Assembly (NCBI RefSeq): GCF_009908285.1
Contig: NZ_JAAARM010000005.1
Span: 186,001-250,000, forward strand
Length of the DNA: 64,000 nt
Direction of reading: 5' to 3'
From: Pseudomonas sp. Fl4BN1
GTDB taxonomy: Bacteria > Pseudomonadota > Gammaproteobacteria > Pseudomonadales > Pseudomonadaceae
The notes under the pieces were generated by a model. That model was not told the origin of the DNA. It searched no databases and saw nothing but the letters and a program-made list of their open reading frames with translations. Below, piece by piece: positions 54,284-63,182 of this stretch; the stretch's first letter is position 1; every line of letters begins with the position of its first letter. A program made the translations under genes and the position numbers.

Positions 54284-54916
54284 ATGGGAACCCCCTGCAG
54301 AATTCTCGGTAAAGCCTCGTCCATCAACGTCAGGAAAGTCCTATGGACCTGTGAGGAGCTGGGGCTTTGCTACCAGCAGGAAGACTGGGGCAACGGCTTC
54401 CAGTCGACCCACAGTTCCGAGTTTCTTGCCCTCAACCCCAATGCCCAGGTCCCGGTGCTGATCGATGACGCCGGCGTCCTGTGGGAATCCAACAGCATCT
54501 GCCGCTACCTGAGCAATCTGCATCCCGGCAGCGGCCTGCTGCCCATTGCCCCGCGGGCCCGAGCCCTGGTGGAACAGTGGATGGACTGGCAGGCCACCGA
54601 ACTCAATCCGGCCTGGAGCTACGCCTTCATGGGCCTGGTGCGCGAGCATCCGGATTACCAGGACGATCGGCGTATCGGTGCCAGCCTCCTGGCCTGGAAC
54701 GCCAAGATGGCGATTCTCGAACAGCAGCTTGAAAACTCTGGGGCCTATGCCCTCGGAGCAACCTTCACTCTGGCGGATATCGTCCTTGGCCTCTCGGTCA
54801 ATCGCTGGAAGATGACGCCCATGGAGCACCCGAACTTTCCCGCCGTAGCCCAATACTACGAGCGCCTCAGCCAGCGTCCGGGGTTTCTTCTGCACGGACG
54901 CAATGGCACGCCCTAA
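54284..54916 (+). CDS. Glutathione S-transferase family protein
   Basis: A 210-aa GST: thioredoxin-like N-terminal domain with KASSINVRKVLWTCEELGL, FLALNPNAQVPVLIDDAGVL and WESNSICRYLSNL (the glutathione-binding E-S), then an all-helical C-terminal domain ending FTLADIVLGLSVNRW. The active-site residue is probably Ser9/Ser10 or a neighbour in the N-terminal KASS segment. Substrate unknown. The SDR gene follows 37 bp later on the same strand. Confidence 0.88.
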   Translation: MGTPCRILGKASSINVRKVLWTCEELGLCYQQEDWGNGFQSTHSSEFLALNPNAQVPVLIDDAGVLWESNSICRYLSNLHPGSGLLPIAPRARALVEQWMDWQATELNPAWSYAFMGLVREHPDYQDDRRIGASLLAWNAKMAILEQQLENSGAYALGATFTLADIVLGLSVNRWKMTPMEHPNFPAVAQYYERLSQRPGFLLHGRNGTP

Positions 54917-54953
54917 CCTGACTAGCACTTTTTCAGCCCACCGGAGATTCGAC

Positions 54954-55697
54954 ATGGATGGACTCAACGTACTACTGACCGGCGCCTGCGGCAGGATCGG
55001 CAAAATGTTTTTCCAGGGCTCCCAGGAGCGCTACCGCTTCACCCTCACCGACCGCATCGAACCAGACTTCGAGATCCCCGCCCCCCATCGCTTTGTGCGC
55101 CTGGACCTCGACGATCAGCAGGCCATCAGCCGCCTGCTGCCGGGGATCGATGTCATCGTGCACCTGGCCGGCATTCCCCACGCCAGCGCCGGGTTCGACG
55201 AACTGCTGCCCAACAATATCCTCGCCACCACCTACCTGTTCGAAGCCGCAGTGAATGCCGGTTGCCGGCGACTGGTATTTGCCAGCAGCGCGCAGACCAT
55301 CGAAGGCTATCCGGTGGACCGACAGATCACCCCGGGCATGCCGGTGATGCCGGCCAACCTGTACGGCGTGAGCAAGTGCTACGGCGAAGCGCTGTGCGCC
55401 TTTTATGCCGCCAGACGCGGGCTGTCCTGCATCGCCCTGCGCATTGGCGCATTCGAGGACCCGCAGCACCACGAACTGACCACCACCCGCGACCTGAGCG
55501 CCTGGCTAAGCCCACGAGACGCCTTGCAATTGTTGCAACGGGCGGTGGAAACCCCAGGGGTGCACTACCTGATCGGCCATGGCATCTCCAACAACCGTTT
55601 CAAGCGCCTGGACCTCAGCGAGACCACTCGGGTCCTCGGGTATGAGCCGGTGGACGATGCCTTCCAGGAAGACTTCGGCATTCCCATCACTTACTGA
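54954..55697 (+). CDS. NAD(P)-dependent epimerase/dehydrogenase (extended SDR)
   Basis: A 247-aa SDR. The dinucleotide loop is VLLTGACGRIGKMF; IDVIVHLAGIPHA, VFASSAQTIEGYP and the catalytic YGVSKCYGEAL (Tyr, Lys) follow. Its size and LTGACGRIG start resemble uronate dehydrogenase-like members. Substrate unknown. Start at ATG 54954 with GGAG nine bases upstream; the longer frame from 54903 overlaps the GST gene. Confidence 0.85.
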   Translation: MDGLNVLLTGACGRIGKMFFQGSQERYRFTLTDRIEPDFEIPAPHRFVRLDLDDQQAISRLLPGIDVIVHLAGIPHASAGFDELLPNNILATTYLFEAAVNAGCRRLVFASSAQTIEGYPVDRQITPGMPVMPANLYGVSKCYGEALCAFYAARRGLSCIALRIGAFEDPQHHELTTTRDLSAWLSPRDALQLLQRAVETPGVHYLIGHGISNNRFKRLDLSETTRVLGYEPVDDAFQEDFGIPITY

Positions 55698-55906
55698 GCC
55701 AGCAGGGGCGTCTGCCTCACTCTGGAAGATATTGCGCACGCTTGACCGCCCCCCCGGGCTACATTTGCCAGAAAGCGGCAACACTTGTCCGCTTACTGGC
55801 AGCCCGGCCTGAATCCATCCACTAACGCCTTGATTTAAAAGGCTTCTATTATCGGCATGGAATTTGCTAAATCATCACCCTAGATCCCTAACACAGGTTC
55901 CCTATC

Positions 55907-56413
55907 ATGTTGGTCAACGCCCAGAAATCCATTGCGGTGCAGCCCACCTCGCGCACCGATATGGACCCGACCACTGCTGCAGCCAGTGCGCTGTACAGCG
56001 GCATGCTGCAGCAGGCCCAGAACTCTGTGACCTATCCAGCGTCCCAGCCAAGCCAGCAAGCCAATAGCGTGGACGACAACGTCAACGCAGCTTTTGCCAA
56101 GACCCGCGTCCTGCTCCAGGCCACTCCACCGACCGCCAGCACTGCGCAGGCCAACAGCGCTACGGAAACGGGTGCCTTGGGTGAGTTCAAGGACTACATG
56201 AGCAAGACTCCCGAGCAGAGGCTGCGCGACAGCATCCTGAAAGAACTGGGCCTGACCGAAGAGGACCTGAAGAGCATGCCTCCAGAACGGCAGTTGGCGA
56301 TCAACCAGGAAATCGCCCAGCGCCTGCAGGACAAGATGCAGTTGGCCAAAGAAGCGAAAGAGATCAAGGACAGCGCAAAACCGATCGACGAGAAGTTCCT
56401 CGCCTCGTTGTAA
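55907..56413 (+). CDS. Conserved hypothetical protein with C-terminal helical domain
   Basis: A 168-aa protein without signal or membrane segment. The first 90 residues are polar, Ser/Ala/Gln/Thr-rich and probably disordered; the C-terminal 75 residues form helices with FKDYMSKTPEQRLRDSILKE, LGLTEEDLKSMPPERQLAIN and QEIAQRLQDKMQLAKEAKE. The TPEQRLRDSILKELGLTE block recurs in several unnamed pseudomonad proteins. It has its own strong terminator. Function unknown. Confidence 0.72.
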   Translation: MLVNAQKSIAVQPTSRTDMDPTTAAASALYSGMLQQAQNSVTYPASQPSQQANSVDDNVNAAFAKTRVLLQATPPTASTAQANSATETGALGEFKDYMSKTPEQRLRDSILKELGLTEEDLKSMPPERQLAINQEIAQRLQDKMQLAKEAKEIKDSAKPIDEKFLASL

Positions 56414-56425
56414 TCGGGCTCCACG

Positions 56426-56455
56426 AAAAAGGGTTCCCAACGGGAACCCTTTTTT
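56426..56455. terminator. Bidirectional intrinsic terminator
   Basis: AAAAAGGGTTCCC-AAC-GGGAACCCTTTTTT, an 8-bp GC-rich core with A- and T-runs, between convergent genes. Confidence 0.92.
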
Positions 56456-56473
56456 GTGCCTGGCCTGCAGCCG

Positions 56474-57793
56474 CTACTGCAACTGCAAAGTCGAGTTGAA
56501 CTGGCTGATGGCATCCACCACATGCCGCGAACCCTGCTGGATCTCCAGGATCACCTCCCCCGCCTCATTGGCCAACTCGACCCCCAGCCCGGTACGACTC
56601 AGGCTTGACTGCATGCTGGTGACCGCGCTCATGGACAGGTCGTGGTTCTTGCGCACTACTTCGACGATTTCCACCGTCGCCTGACTGGTCCGCGCGGCCA
56701 GGCTACGCACCTCGTCCGCCACCACCGCGAACCCTCGTCCGTGCTCCCCGGCCCGGGCTGCCTCGATAGCGGCGTTGAGCGCCAGCAGGTTGGTCTGATC
56801 GGCAATCCCGCGGATGGTCTGGACGATGCTGCCAATGATCTCCGACTGCTTGCTCACCGCATCGATGCTGCGCGCTGCTTCATTGAGGTCATTGGAAATC
56901 TGCTCGATGATCTGCACCGTCTGCTGTACCACCTCCGAACCCTTCTGCGCACAGGCGTCGTTTTGCACCGACGTGCTGTGGGCAGAATCGGCGGCGGACT
57001 GCAAGGTAGTCATCTGCTGGGTGATATCACTGGCGAACTTGACCACCTTGTACAGACGGCCCTTAGCGTCGAACAACGGGTTGTAGGAAGCCTCCAGGAA
57101 CACGGTCTGACCGTATTTGTTCTCCCGTTCGAAACGGTGGGAGTGATATTCGCCCCGGTTCAACGAAGCCCAGAATTGCTTGTACTCGGAAGACTCGGCC
57201 TCAGCGCGGTGACAGAACATGCTGTGGTGCTGGCCGACAATTTCATTGAGGGAGTACTGCATGGTCTTGAGGAAGTTGTCGTTGGCGTTAATGATCCTGC
57301 CATCCGGACTGAATTCGATGATCGCCATCGAGCGCCCAATAGCGTTCAGCAGGCTCTGGTTCTCGTGTTCAACATGAACGCGCCTGGAGATGTCCGAGGC
57401 CACCTTGATCACACTCCTGACCTGGCGATTGGCATCGAACACCGGCATGTAGCTGGCCTCGAGCCAGATCTCCTCACCGCGCTTGTTCAGCCGCAGGAAG
57501 GTACCGCTGATGGGCTCCCCCCGGGACAGGTCACGCCATAGCTTGGTGTACTCCTCGCTGCGATAAAACTCTTCCTCGCAGAAAATCCGGTGGTGCTTGC
57601 CGCGTACCTCGTCAGCCGAATAGCCCATGGTCAGGCAAAAATTCTCATTGGCATCGAGCACGATGCCGTCAGGAGAGAACTCGATCATCGCCATGGAAGC
57701 ACTGATCGCTGCCAATTTGGCGTTGGCCTCGCTCAGCGCACAATTGAATCGCTCGATCTCCAGCAGGTCAGCCTTGTGATGTAGGTTAAACAT
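56474..57793 (-). CDS. Cytoplasmic PAS-PAS methyl-accepting chemotaxis protein, paralogue of the 8237 gene
   Basis: A 439-aa soluble receptor with two PAS domains (about residues 22-140 and 148-265; [30 protein letters not shown], and [30 protein letters not shown]) and a short MCP domain with tip [20 protein letters not shown]. Same length, order and motifs as the receptor at 8237, so the two are paralogues, as with BdlA-like receptors in other Pseudomonas. No membrane segment, no HAMP. Its 3' end meets a bidirectional terminator. Confidence 0.9.
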   Translation of the reverse strand: MFNLHHKADLLEIERFNCALSEANAKLAAISASMAMIEFSPDGIVLDANENFCLTMGYSADEVRGKHHRIFCEEEFYRSEEYTKLWRDLSRGEPISGTFLRLNKRGEEIWLEASYMPVFDANRQVRSVIKVASDISRRVHVEHENQSLLNAIGRSMAIIEFSPDGRIINANDNFLKTMQYSLNEIVGQHHSMFCHRAEAESSEYKQFWASLNRGEYHSHRFERENKYGQTVFLEASYNPLFDAKGRLYKVVKFASDITQQMTTLQSAADSAHSTSVQNDACAQKGSEVVQQTVQIIEQISNDLNEAARSIDAVSKQSEIIGSIVQTIRGIADQTNLLALNAAIEAARAGEHGRGFAVVADEVRSLAARTSQATVEIVEVVRKNHDLSMSAVTSMQSSLSRTGLGVELANEAGEVILEIQQGSRHVVDAISQFNSTLQLQ

Positions 57794-58326
57794 GGTTGTA
57801 TCACCTTCAACGCTGTCTTTTAATTGACGGAAGTTCCTAGTCGTTCAACTGATCCACCACAACGTTCCATAAAACAGTGCAAGCGCCTCCCTCCATATGA
57901 GAGAGGAAGTGTCAGGTGATAAATGATGTTTAATCGGAGAGCCCTTGTTGCAACGCTCTTATCAAGCCATCCTTTTCTTGATGACCCGCTACCGGGTCGA
58001 ACCTAACAAAACCAAGAAATTCCATCTAATTAAATGCTCCTAATATTGCGATGCCTCTAGTTGCGCACTCTCGCCTTTATTCACGATCTCAATCTTCCTC
58101 GGGATGAAGATTGCACAAACGCCGATTAAAACTGCCGAAACATCACGGGCAGATACCAACAGGCCAATTGATATGAATTTCACAACTGAGCATAGACAGC
58201 CGCAGACTCTATGCAAGGCCACTAGTCAGTCCGTTTTCACAACTTCCAGGGTGTTGGAATGCATTCGCGATAAGTATCAAATAAGACATAAATATTGCTT
58301 ATCACCGGACCTTTTGGCGGCCCGCG
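57794..58326. other. 533-bp low-GC intergenic region with no supported gene
   Basis: This gap is visibly richer in A/T than its surroundings. A 60-codon minus-strand frame at 58040-58222 contains a hydrophobic stretch (VVKFISIGLLVSARDVSAVL) that could be a relic or a small membrane protein, but it lacks a convincing ribosome site. The promoter of the PAS-PAS-MCP gene must lie at the left end. No RNA gene or transposon end was recognised. Confidence 0.5.
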
Positions 58327-59199
58327 CTAGGTTCTGTACGAAAGTTCGCTAAGGGTTGCCAGAAAGGCCTGAACCAGCCCATTGACCTCCCCCCCCCGGG
58401 CCGGCACCAGGGCAAACTCGCGCTCGATCACTGCAGTCAACGGCAAGACCCGCAACCCCTGGCGCTGCTCCGGCAAGGTGCTCTGGGGCACCAGGGTCAC
58501 TCCCAGCCGTTCACGTACCAGGCTGAAGGCGCTGTTCCACTCGCGTACTTCGATCCGCACGTCTGCCAGCTGCATGCCGGCTTCGGCAGCCAGACTTCGG
58601 GCGTTCACTGAACAGCCGCCGGTGGCCAGGATGAAGGGCTGCGCCAGCAAGGTCTCAAGGTCGATGGTCGGAGCCTGCCAAAGGTGTTCCTGAGGCAACA
58701 CCGCCACCCATGAATCGCGCCCCAACAACCACGAACGGCGCCCTGGTGTCGGATTGAGTACCACGCCCAGATCCACCAGTTGCGCATCGAGCAGGGCTTC
58801 AACCTCATCGTCGCTGACCTCCAACTGCACCACCTCGATTCCCGGGTACATCTGCTTGAAGCGCTGCAGCAAAGGCGGCAGGAACTTAGCCAGGACCATG
58901 GGGAACCCTGCCAGACGCAAACTGCCCTGAAGCATCCCGCGAGCGGCGTCCACCTGCCGGTGGACCTGTGCCAGGGCGCCGAGCATCACCTGTGCCTGTT
59001 CCAATACCTGCAAGCCGACTGCCGTGGGCAACGCCTGTCGGCTTTCGCGAATGAACAACTGCACACCGAGCATGCCCTCCATCTGCGCCAGCGCCTGGCT
59101 GGCCCCGGACTGGGTCATGCCTACCTGCTCGGCGGCGCGGGTGATGGTGCCGCACTCGGCAATCGCTACCAACAGGCGCCAATGCATCAGGTTCATCAT
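58327..59199 (-). CDS. LysR-family regulator divergent from gstA
   Basis: A 290-aa regulator. HTH: MHWRLLVAIAECGTITRAAE with MTQSGASQALAQMEGMLGVQ; effector domain with LRLAGFPMVLAKFLPPLLQR and SAFSLVRERLGVTLVPQSTL. ATG at 59199 is chosen; the longer frame from 59283 would cross the divergent promoter. A CTTTC-T-GAAAG palindrome at 59222-59232 lies between it and gstA and may be its site. Confidence 0.86.
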   Translation of the reverse strand: MMNLMHWRLLVAIAECGTITRAAEQVGMTQSGASQALAQMEGMLGVQLFIRESRQALPTAVGLQVLEQAQVMLGALAQVHRQVDAARGMLQGSLRLAGFPMVLAKFLPPLLQRFKQMYPGIEVVQLEVSDDEVEALLDAQLVDLGVVLNPTPGRRSWLLGRDSWVAVLPQEHLWQAPTIDLETLLAQPFILATGGCSVNARSLAAEAGMQLADVRIEVREWNSAFSLVRERLGVTLVPQSTLPEQRQGLRVLPLTAVIEREFALVPARGGEVNGLVQAFLATLSELSYRT

Positions 59200-59296
59200 G
59201 GCAGTAGCTATCCTTATGGTGCTTTCTGAAAGATTAATTTTACCCATGCTGGCGCCATCCCCGACACTGGCTCGAACCCTCACCAGAGACCTGCCG

Positions 59297-59899
59297 ATGA
59301 AACTCTACTACGCCCCTCAAGCCTGTTCCCTGGCCTCTCATATCGTACTGCGGGAACTGCAACTGCCATTCCAGGCGATCCGTGTCGACAACCGCAGCAA
59401 ACGTACCGCCGACGGTCAGGATTTCCTCAGCATCAACCCCAAGGGCTACGTGGCAGCCCTGCAACTGGACAATGGCGAAGTGCTCACCGAAGGCCCGGCG
59501 ATCCTGCAATACCTTGCCGACCTCAAGCCCGAGGCCGGGCTGGCGGCGACCAATGGCAGCTGGCAACGGGTACGGTTGCAGGAAACCCTGAACTTCATCA
59601 CCAGCGAAGTTCACGGAACCATGGGCTGGCTGTTCAACCCGGGCTTCGACGACAACGTGAAGGAGATATTCCGGCAGAAGCTGTTCAAGCGTTTTGCCAT
59701 GCTGGAACAGACCCTGGAGCGCCAGGACTATCTGCAAGGCGCAGAGTTCGGTGTTGCCGATGCCTATCTCTTCACCGTGCTGCGCTGGACACCGATGTTT
59801 GCCATCAACCTTGCGACCTGGCCGGCACTGGTGAGATTTCAGGCCCGGATAGAGCAACGGCCGGCGGTACGAGAGGCGCTGGCGCTGGAGATGGCTTAG
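59297..59899 (+). CDS. gstA: Glutathione transferase GstA
   Basis: A 200-aa beta-class GST: MKLYYAPQACSLASHIVLRE with the conserved Cys10 active site, FLSINPKGYVAALQLDNGEV, LTEGPAILQYLADLKPEAGL and the helical domain ending FGVADAYLFTVLRWTPM. Size and start match E. coli GstA. It is divergent from a LysR regulator. Likely conjugates glutathione to electrophiles. Confidence 0.9.
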   Translation: MKLYYAPQACSLASHIVLRELQLPFQAIRVDNRSKRTADGQDFLSINPKGYVAALQLDNGEVLTEGPAILQYLADLKPEAGLAATNGSWQRVRLQETLNFITSEVHGTMGWLFNPGFDDNVKEIFRQKLFKRFAMLEQTLERQDYLQGAEFGVADAYLFTVLRWTPMFAINLATWPALVRFQARIEQRPAVREALALEMA

Positions 59900-59972
59900 G
59901 CCCGGAATGAAAAACTGAGAGTCGATGCGGGTACAAGCAGAGCGCCTGACGGCCACTGCAGAGCGGATAAAA

Positions 59973-59995
59973 CGAAGCCCGCATGGCGGGCTTCG
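59973..59995 (-). terminator. Intrinsic terminator of the lysine-rich small gene
   Basis: CGAAGCCCGC and GCGGGCTTCG form a 10-bp stem with a 3-base loop; on the minus strand TTTTAT follows. It begins 10 bp after the stop at 60005. Confidence 0.82.
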
Positions 59996-60004
59996 TCAAA
60001 GTGA

Positions 60005-60121
60005 TCAGTGGCCGAAGATGTTCACTTCGGTTTTCTTGGCCTTTTTCTCGGCGCGTTTCTCGTCTGCGCTCTTTGCCGGCTTCTTCTTGGCATTCTTCTT
60101 CGCGTTCATACCTTTGGACAT
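60005..60121 (-). CDS. 38-aa lysine-rich protein
   Basis: An ATG at 60121 with a GAGG ribosome site opens a 38-codon frame: MSKGMNAKKNAKKKPAKSAD, then EKRAEKKAKKTEVNIFGH. About 14 of 38 residues are lysine, giving a strongly basic, probably nucleic-acid-binding or disordered peptide. Its own terminator follows at once, which supports a real short transcript. I recall similar short Lys/Ala-rich ORFs in other pseudomonads but know of no function. Confidence 0.7.
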   Translation of the reverse strand: MSKGMNAKKNAKKKPAKSADEKRAEKKAKKTEVNIFGH

Positions 60122-60224
60122 GAGCCTCACTCCACTGTTACGGGATAGTCTTCAGGTATAGCACCTATAACCATCCGAGGTTCCTTTATAATCCGCCGCT
60201 CCCTGTTGCCAACCCCGGAAACCC

Positions 60225-60647
60225 ATGTCCAGCCTCCAGATCAGCCTACTCGCCGAAGCCTCGCGCCCCTTGCTGGACAAATTCTATCGCCAGCATCAGT
60301 CATCCATGCGGGCCTCGGCCAAGGGTCAACTTTGGGTGGTCAGGGACACCGAGATCATTGCCGGAATGAGCCTGGCCCCGGTGGAACATGGGCATTGGCT
60401 GACGGGTTTGTTCGTCGCTCCGGCAAGCCGTGGCCAAGGGCTGGCCGCGCAGTTGGTAGAGCAGGCGCTGAAGGAGATCGAAGGGCCAGTCTGGCTGTTC
60501 TGTCACCCTGATCTGGAAACTTTGTATCAACGCATGAGCTTCTCTACCGCCACCCAGTTGCCGCGGGCACTGGGCGAGCGACTGGCGCGCTACCGTCGCA
60601 ATAAACCGCTACTGGCCATGAGTACCGAAAGCCGCCCTCAGGAGTAA
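60225..60647 (+). CDS. GNAT-family N-acetyltransferase
   Basis: A 140-aa acetyltransferase with GLFVAPASRGQGLAAQLVEQ as the acetyl-CoA loop and LETLYQRMSFST as the C-terminal motif. Small for the family. Substrate unknown. It is convergent with def, 12 bp apart. Confidence 0.83.
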   Translation: MSSLQISLLAEASRPLLDKFYRQHQSSMRASAKGQLWVVRDTEIIAGMSLAPVEHGHWLTGLFVAPASRGQGLAAQLVEQALKEIEGPVWLFCHPDLETLYQRMSFSTATQLPRALGERLARYRRNKPLLAMSTESRPQE

Positions 60648-60659
60648 TGATGTGCCGCC

Positions 60660-61199
60660 TTACTCGTCAGCGTTGGGATCAAGCTCGGGAAACAACACCT
60701 CGGTGAAACCGAATTTGCTGAAATCACTGATCCGTGACGGATACAGCCGGCCAATCAGGTGATCGCACTCATGCTGCACCACCCGCGCATGGAAGCCCGA
60801 GGCCCCACGCACGATAGGCTCGCCCCTGGGGTCGAAGCCTTCGTAGCGAATGTGTTGATAGCGCGGCACCGCGCCCCGCAGGCCAGGGACCGATAGACAG
60901 CCCTCCCAGCCCTCTTCCAGCACCGGACTCAACGGGGTGATCAGCGGATTGATCAGGATGGTCTGAGGCACCGCTTCGGCCTCCGGATAACGCTCGCTGT
61001 GCTCGAAGCCGAAGATCACCAACTGCAGGTCGACGCCAATCTGCGGCGCCGCCAGCCCCACCCCTCCGACGCTTTCCATGGTCTGGAACATATCGTCGAT
61101 CAGTTGCCACAACTCCGGGCTGTCGAACATCTCGGGCGCAACCGCAGGGGCGATGCGCAGCAGGCGTTCATCGCCCATTTTGAGGATTTCACGAATCAT
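60660..61199 (-). CDS. def: Peptide deformylase
   Basis: A 179-aa metalloenzyme removing the N-formyl group from new proteins. All three motifs are present: [22 protein letters not shown] (metal Cys) and [15 protein letters not shown] (HExxH-type metal site). This copy lies 2 bp after the brkB-like stop and away from fmt, so it is probably a second deformylase in addition to a def-fmt copy elsewhere. Confidence 0.93.
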   Translation of the reverse strand: MIREILKMGDERLLRIAPAVAPEMFDSPELWQLIDDMFQTMESVGGVGLAAPQIGVDLQLVIFGFEHSERYPEAEAVPQTILINPLITPLSPVLEEGWEGCLSVPGLRGAVPRYQHIRYEGFDPRGEPIVRGASGFHARVVQHECDHLIGRLYPSRISDFSKFGFTEVLFPELDPNADE

Positions 61200-61201
61200 G
61201 T

Positions 61202-62146
61202 TCAGGCTTCGTCAGTGGTCGGCTTGAGCGAGTGGTCCCGGCCCAGTCCCGAAACGTGTTGTTTTTCGTCGTGCTCGTCAACGCCCTTTTCGCCAGGGTC
61301 CTTGCCTTCGGCCGACATGTGTTCGATCACCGCGTTCATCTCCGCCCCCAGCAACAGCACCGCAGAGGAGATATAGAAATACAGCAACAGCACAATGATC
61401 GCGCCGATACTGCCATACATGGCGTTGTAGTTAGAGAAGGTTTTCACGTAGTAGGCAAAGCCCAGCGAGGCAACGATCCACACCACCACCGCCAACACCG
61501 AACCCGGGGTGATAAAGCGGAATTTCTGCTTCACATCGGGCATCACGTAATACATCAGGGCCACCGCTACCATCATCAGCAGCACAATCACCGGCCAGCG
61601 CAGGATAGTCCACAGGGTGACGATGAACTCTTCCAGGCCCACCTGCCCCGCCAGCCAGGTCATGACCTGCGGCCCCAGAACCATCAACGCCGCAGCGGCC
61701 AGAAGCATGCCGGCAATGCCCACGGTGTAGAAGATCGACAGCGGGAAACGCTTCCAGATCGGCCGCCCCTCGACCACGTCGTAGGCCGCGTTCATCGCAC
61801 TCATCATCAGCCGCACACCCGCCGAGGCGGTCCACAGAGCGATGACGATACCCACCGACAACAATCCGCCCTTGGACTGCTGCAATTGGTCGATCACCGG
61901 ATTCACCTGCTCCAGCGCCTCTGGCGGCAGCACCAGCTCCGATTGCAGGCGCAGCCAGGTAAAGAAATCCGGCAAGTGCAGGAAGCCGATCAGGGCGATG
62001 AGAAACAGGATGAAGGGGAACAACGAAAACAGCATCTGGTAGGCCAGAGCCGAAGCATAGGTGGACATTTCGTCCGCAATGAACTCATTGACCGTGCGTA
62101 TCAGCACACGGTGCAGGGGCAACCCCTTGAGGTCCGGAAAAATCAT
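61202..62146 (-). CDS. YihY/virulence factor BrkB family membrane protein
   Basis: A 314-aa inner-membrane protein with six hydrophobic segments and the BrkB signature: [35 protein letters not shown], and [26 protein letters not shown] near the C-terminus (read as two parts). The tail is polar and charged. The family is widespread and unlinked to a firm function. ATG at 62146 has AAAGGAGA upstream, a strong site, and the gene forms an operon with def. Confidence 0.9.
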   Translation of the reverse strand: MIFPDLKGLPLHRVLIRTVNEFIADEMSTYASALAYQMLFSLFPFILFLIALIGFLHLPDFFTWLRLQSELVLPPEALEQVNPVIDQLQQSKGGLLSVGIVIALWTASAGVRLMMSAMNAAYDVVEGRPIWKRFPLSIFYTVGIAGMLLAAAALMVLGPQVMTWLAGQVGLEEFIVTLWTILRWPVIVLLMMVAVALMYYVMPDVKQKFRFITPGSVLAVVVWIVASLGFAYYVKTFSNYNAMYGSIGAIIVLLLYFYISSAVLLLGAEMNAVIEHMSAEGKDPGEKGVDEHDEKQHVSGLGRDHSLKPTTDEA

Positions 62147-62286
62147 AGCGTCTCCTTTCGCCGCAAAAAGGTTGAAGTCGATGGCGACTCAGAGGCCGTT
62201 TTCTACAACAAATTAGCTTAGTTGGCGAACTGCAAACAATTCCATTGATTGATCGCCCAGGTTAAACCGGAACCTGCACATGAAAA

Positions 62287-62306
62287 CGGCCATCCATGGA
62301 TGGCCG
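62287..62306 (-). terminator. Palindromic terminator of the csbD-like gene
   Basis: CGGCCATCCATGGATGGCCG is a perfect 20-bp palindrome followed on the minus strand by TTTT, 28 bp after the csbD-like stop. Confidence 0.75.
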
Positions 62307-62334
62307 CTTTGGTGCGTCAACGATCGCGGCGTGT

Positions 62335-62526
62335 TCAGGCCTTGTCGATGGTTTTTTTCACCGCATCCTTGGCTTTGCCCACTGCTTGCTGGGCTTCGCC
62401 TTTTTTCTCCTGCAGCTTGCCTTCAGCCTGCAGCTTGCTGTTGTCGGTCGCTTTGCCAATACCCTGCTTGATGTTACCGATGGCTTCGTTAGCCAGACCT
62501 TTTGCCTTATCCGCTGTGCTGCCCAT
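62335..62526 (-). CDS. CsbD-family stress protein
   Basis: A 63-aa hydrophilic protein: [40 protein letters not shown] and [13 protein letters not shown] match the CsbD repeat. CsbD-like proteins are induced by general stress (sigma-B in Bacillus; RpoS-linked in many proteobacteria) with unknown activity. ATG at 62526 is chosen over the longer frame from 62616. Confidence 0.9.
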   Translation of the reverse strand: MGSTADKAKGLANEAIGNIKQGIGKATDNSKLQAEGKLQEKKGEAQQAVGKAKDAVKKTIDKA

Positions 62527-62737
62527 GGTATTTCTCCGTAGAACATTCATTGATCGAACAAAGGGGGTTTGCGTCGTTACCCAAGGTTGACTCGCGGTCA
62601 TCGCGCAGAGTTTCAATTATTTTCGCCCGGCATTTCATCGCAGACCCGAGGTTAGGCTTTATGTTTGCCGGGCAACCCGGGAGAATGCTCGACCTGTTCA
62701 GGCCAAGCACTGAAGATCCAATCCCCGTAGGAATGTT

Positions 62738-63115
62738 ATGAAACTCGATAAAAAGCAGGCCATCGCCCGTAGAAACCAGGAACTGGGTGGTGCGGTGCTG
62801 GGCGTCAACAACTGCCATTTCGCGGAGCTGAACCGCAACCGCAATATCTGGTGGTTCGATATCCTGGTGACCCGCCTGGCCATTGGTCAGTACGAGTGGG
62901 TGCACCTGCTGCTGCACACCCCGGACACCGACCAGTTGCTGCACCTGAAAGTGCCGACCGTATTCCTGCGGGAAAAAACCGAAGGCCTGGTGGTGCGCAA
63001 TGAAGGCAAGCGCAAGGCGGCCCTGAGTCTGGAACTGAGCGCCGACAAGGACTCCTTTCTCAAGGACGTACGCCCGGCCGGCACTGGCGTGAGCTTCGCG
63101 CAGTTCCAGCAGTAA
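62738..63115 (+). CDS. Conserved hypothetical protein
   Basis: A 125-aa soluble protein, family not recognised: RRNQELGGAVLGVNNCHFAE, NIWWFDILVTRLAIGQYEW, VHLLLHTPDTDQLLHLKVP and SLELSADKDSFLKDVRPAG. A mixed alpha/beta composition, no signal peptide. AATG start with GGAAT upstream is modest. It has its own terminator, convergent with fadD. Confidence 0.75.
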   Translation: MKLDKKQAIARRNQELGGAVLGVNNCHFAELNRNRNIWWFDILVTRLAIGQYEWVHLLLHTPDTDQLLHLKVPTVFLREKTEGLVVRNEGKRKAALSLELSADKDSFLKDVRPAGTGVSFAQFQQ

Positions 63116-63139
63116 GACCCACGCAGGCTACACCGCAAT

Positions 63140-63169
63140 AAAAAAGCCCCGCATTGGCGGGGCTTTTTT
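63140..63169. terminator. Bidirectional intrinsic terminator before fadD 3' end
   Basis: AAAAAAGCCCCGC-ATTG-GCGGGGCTTTTTT, a 7-bp GC core flanked by A and T runs, between convergent genes. Confidence 0.92.
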
Positions 63170-63182
63170 GGGGCACTGACGT

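Noticed and set aside
58040..58222. 60-aa minus-strand hydrophobic ORF
   Set aside because: No ribosome site, no recognised family and placed in a low-GC gap; kept only as a note in the gap entry.
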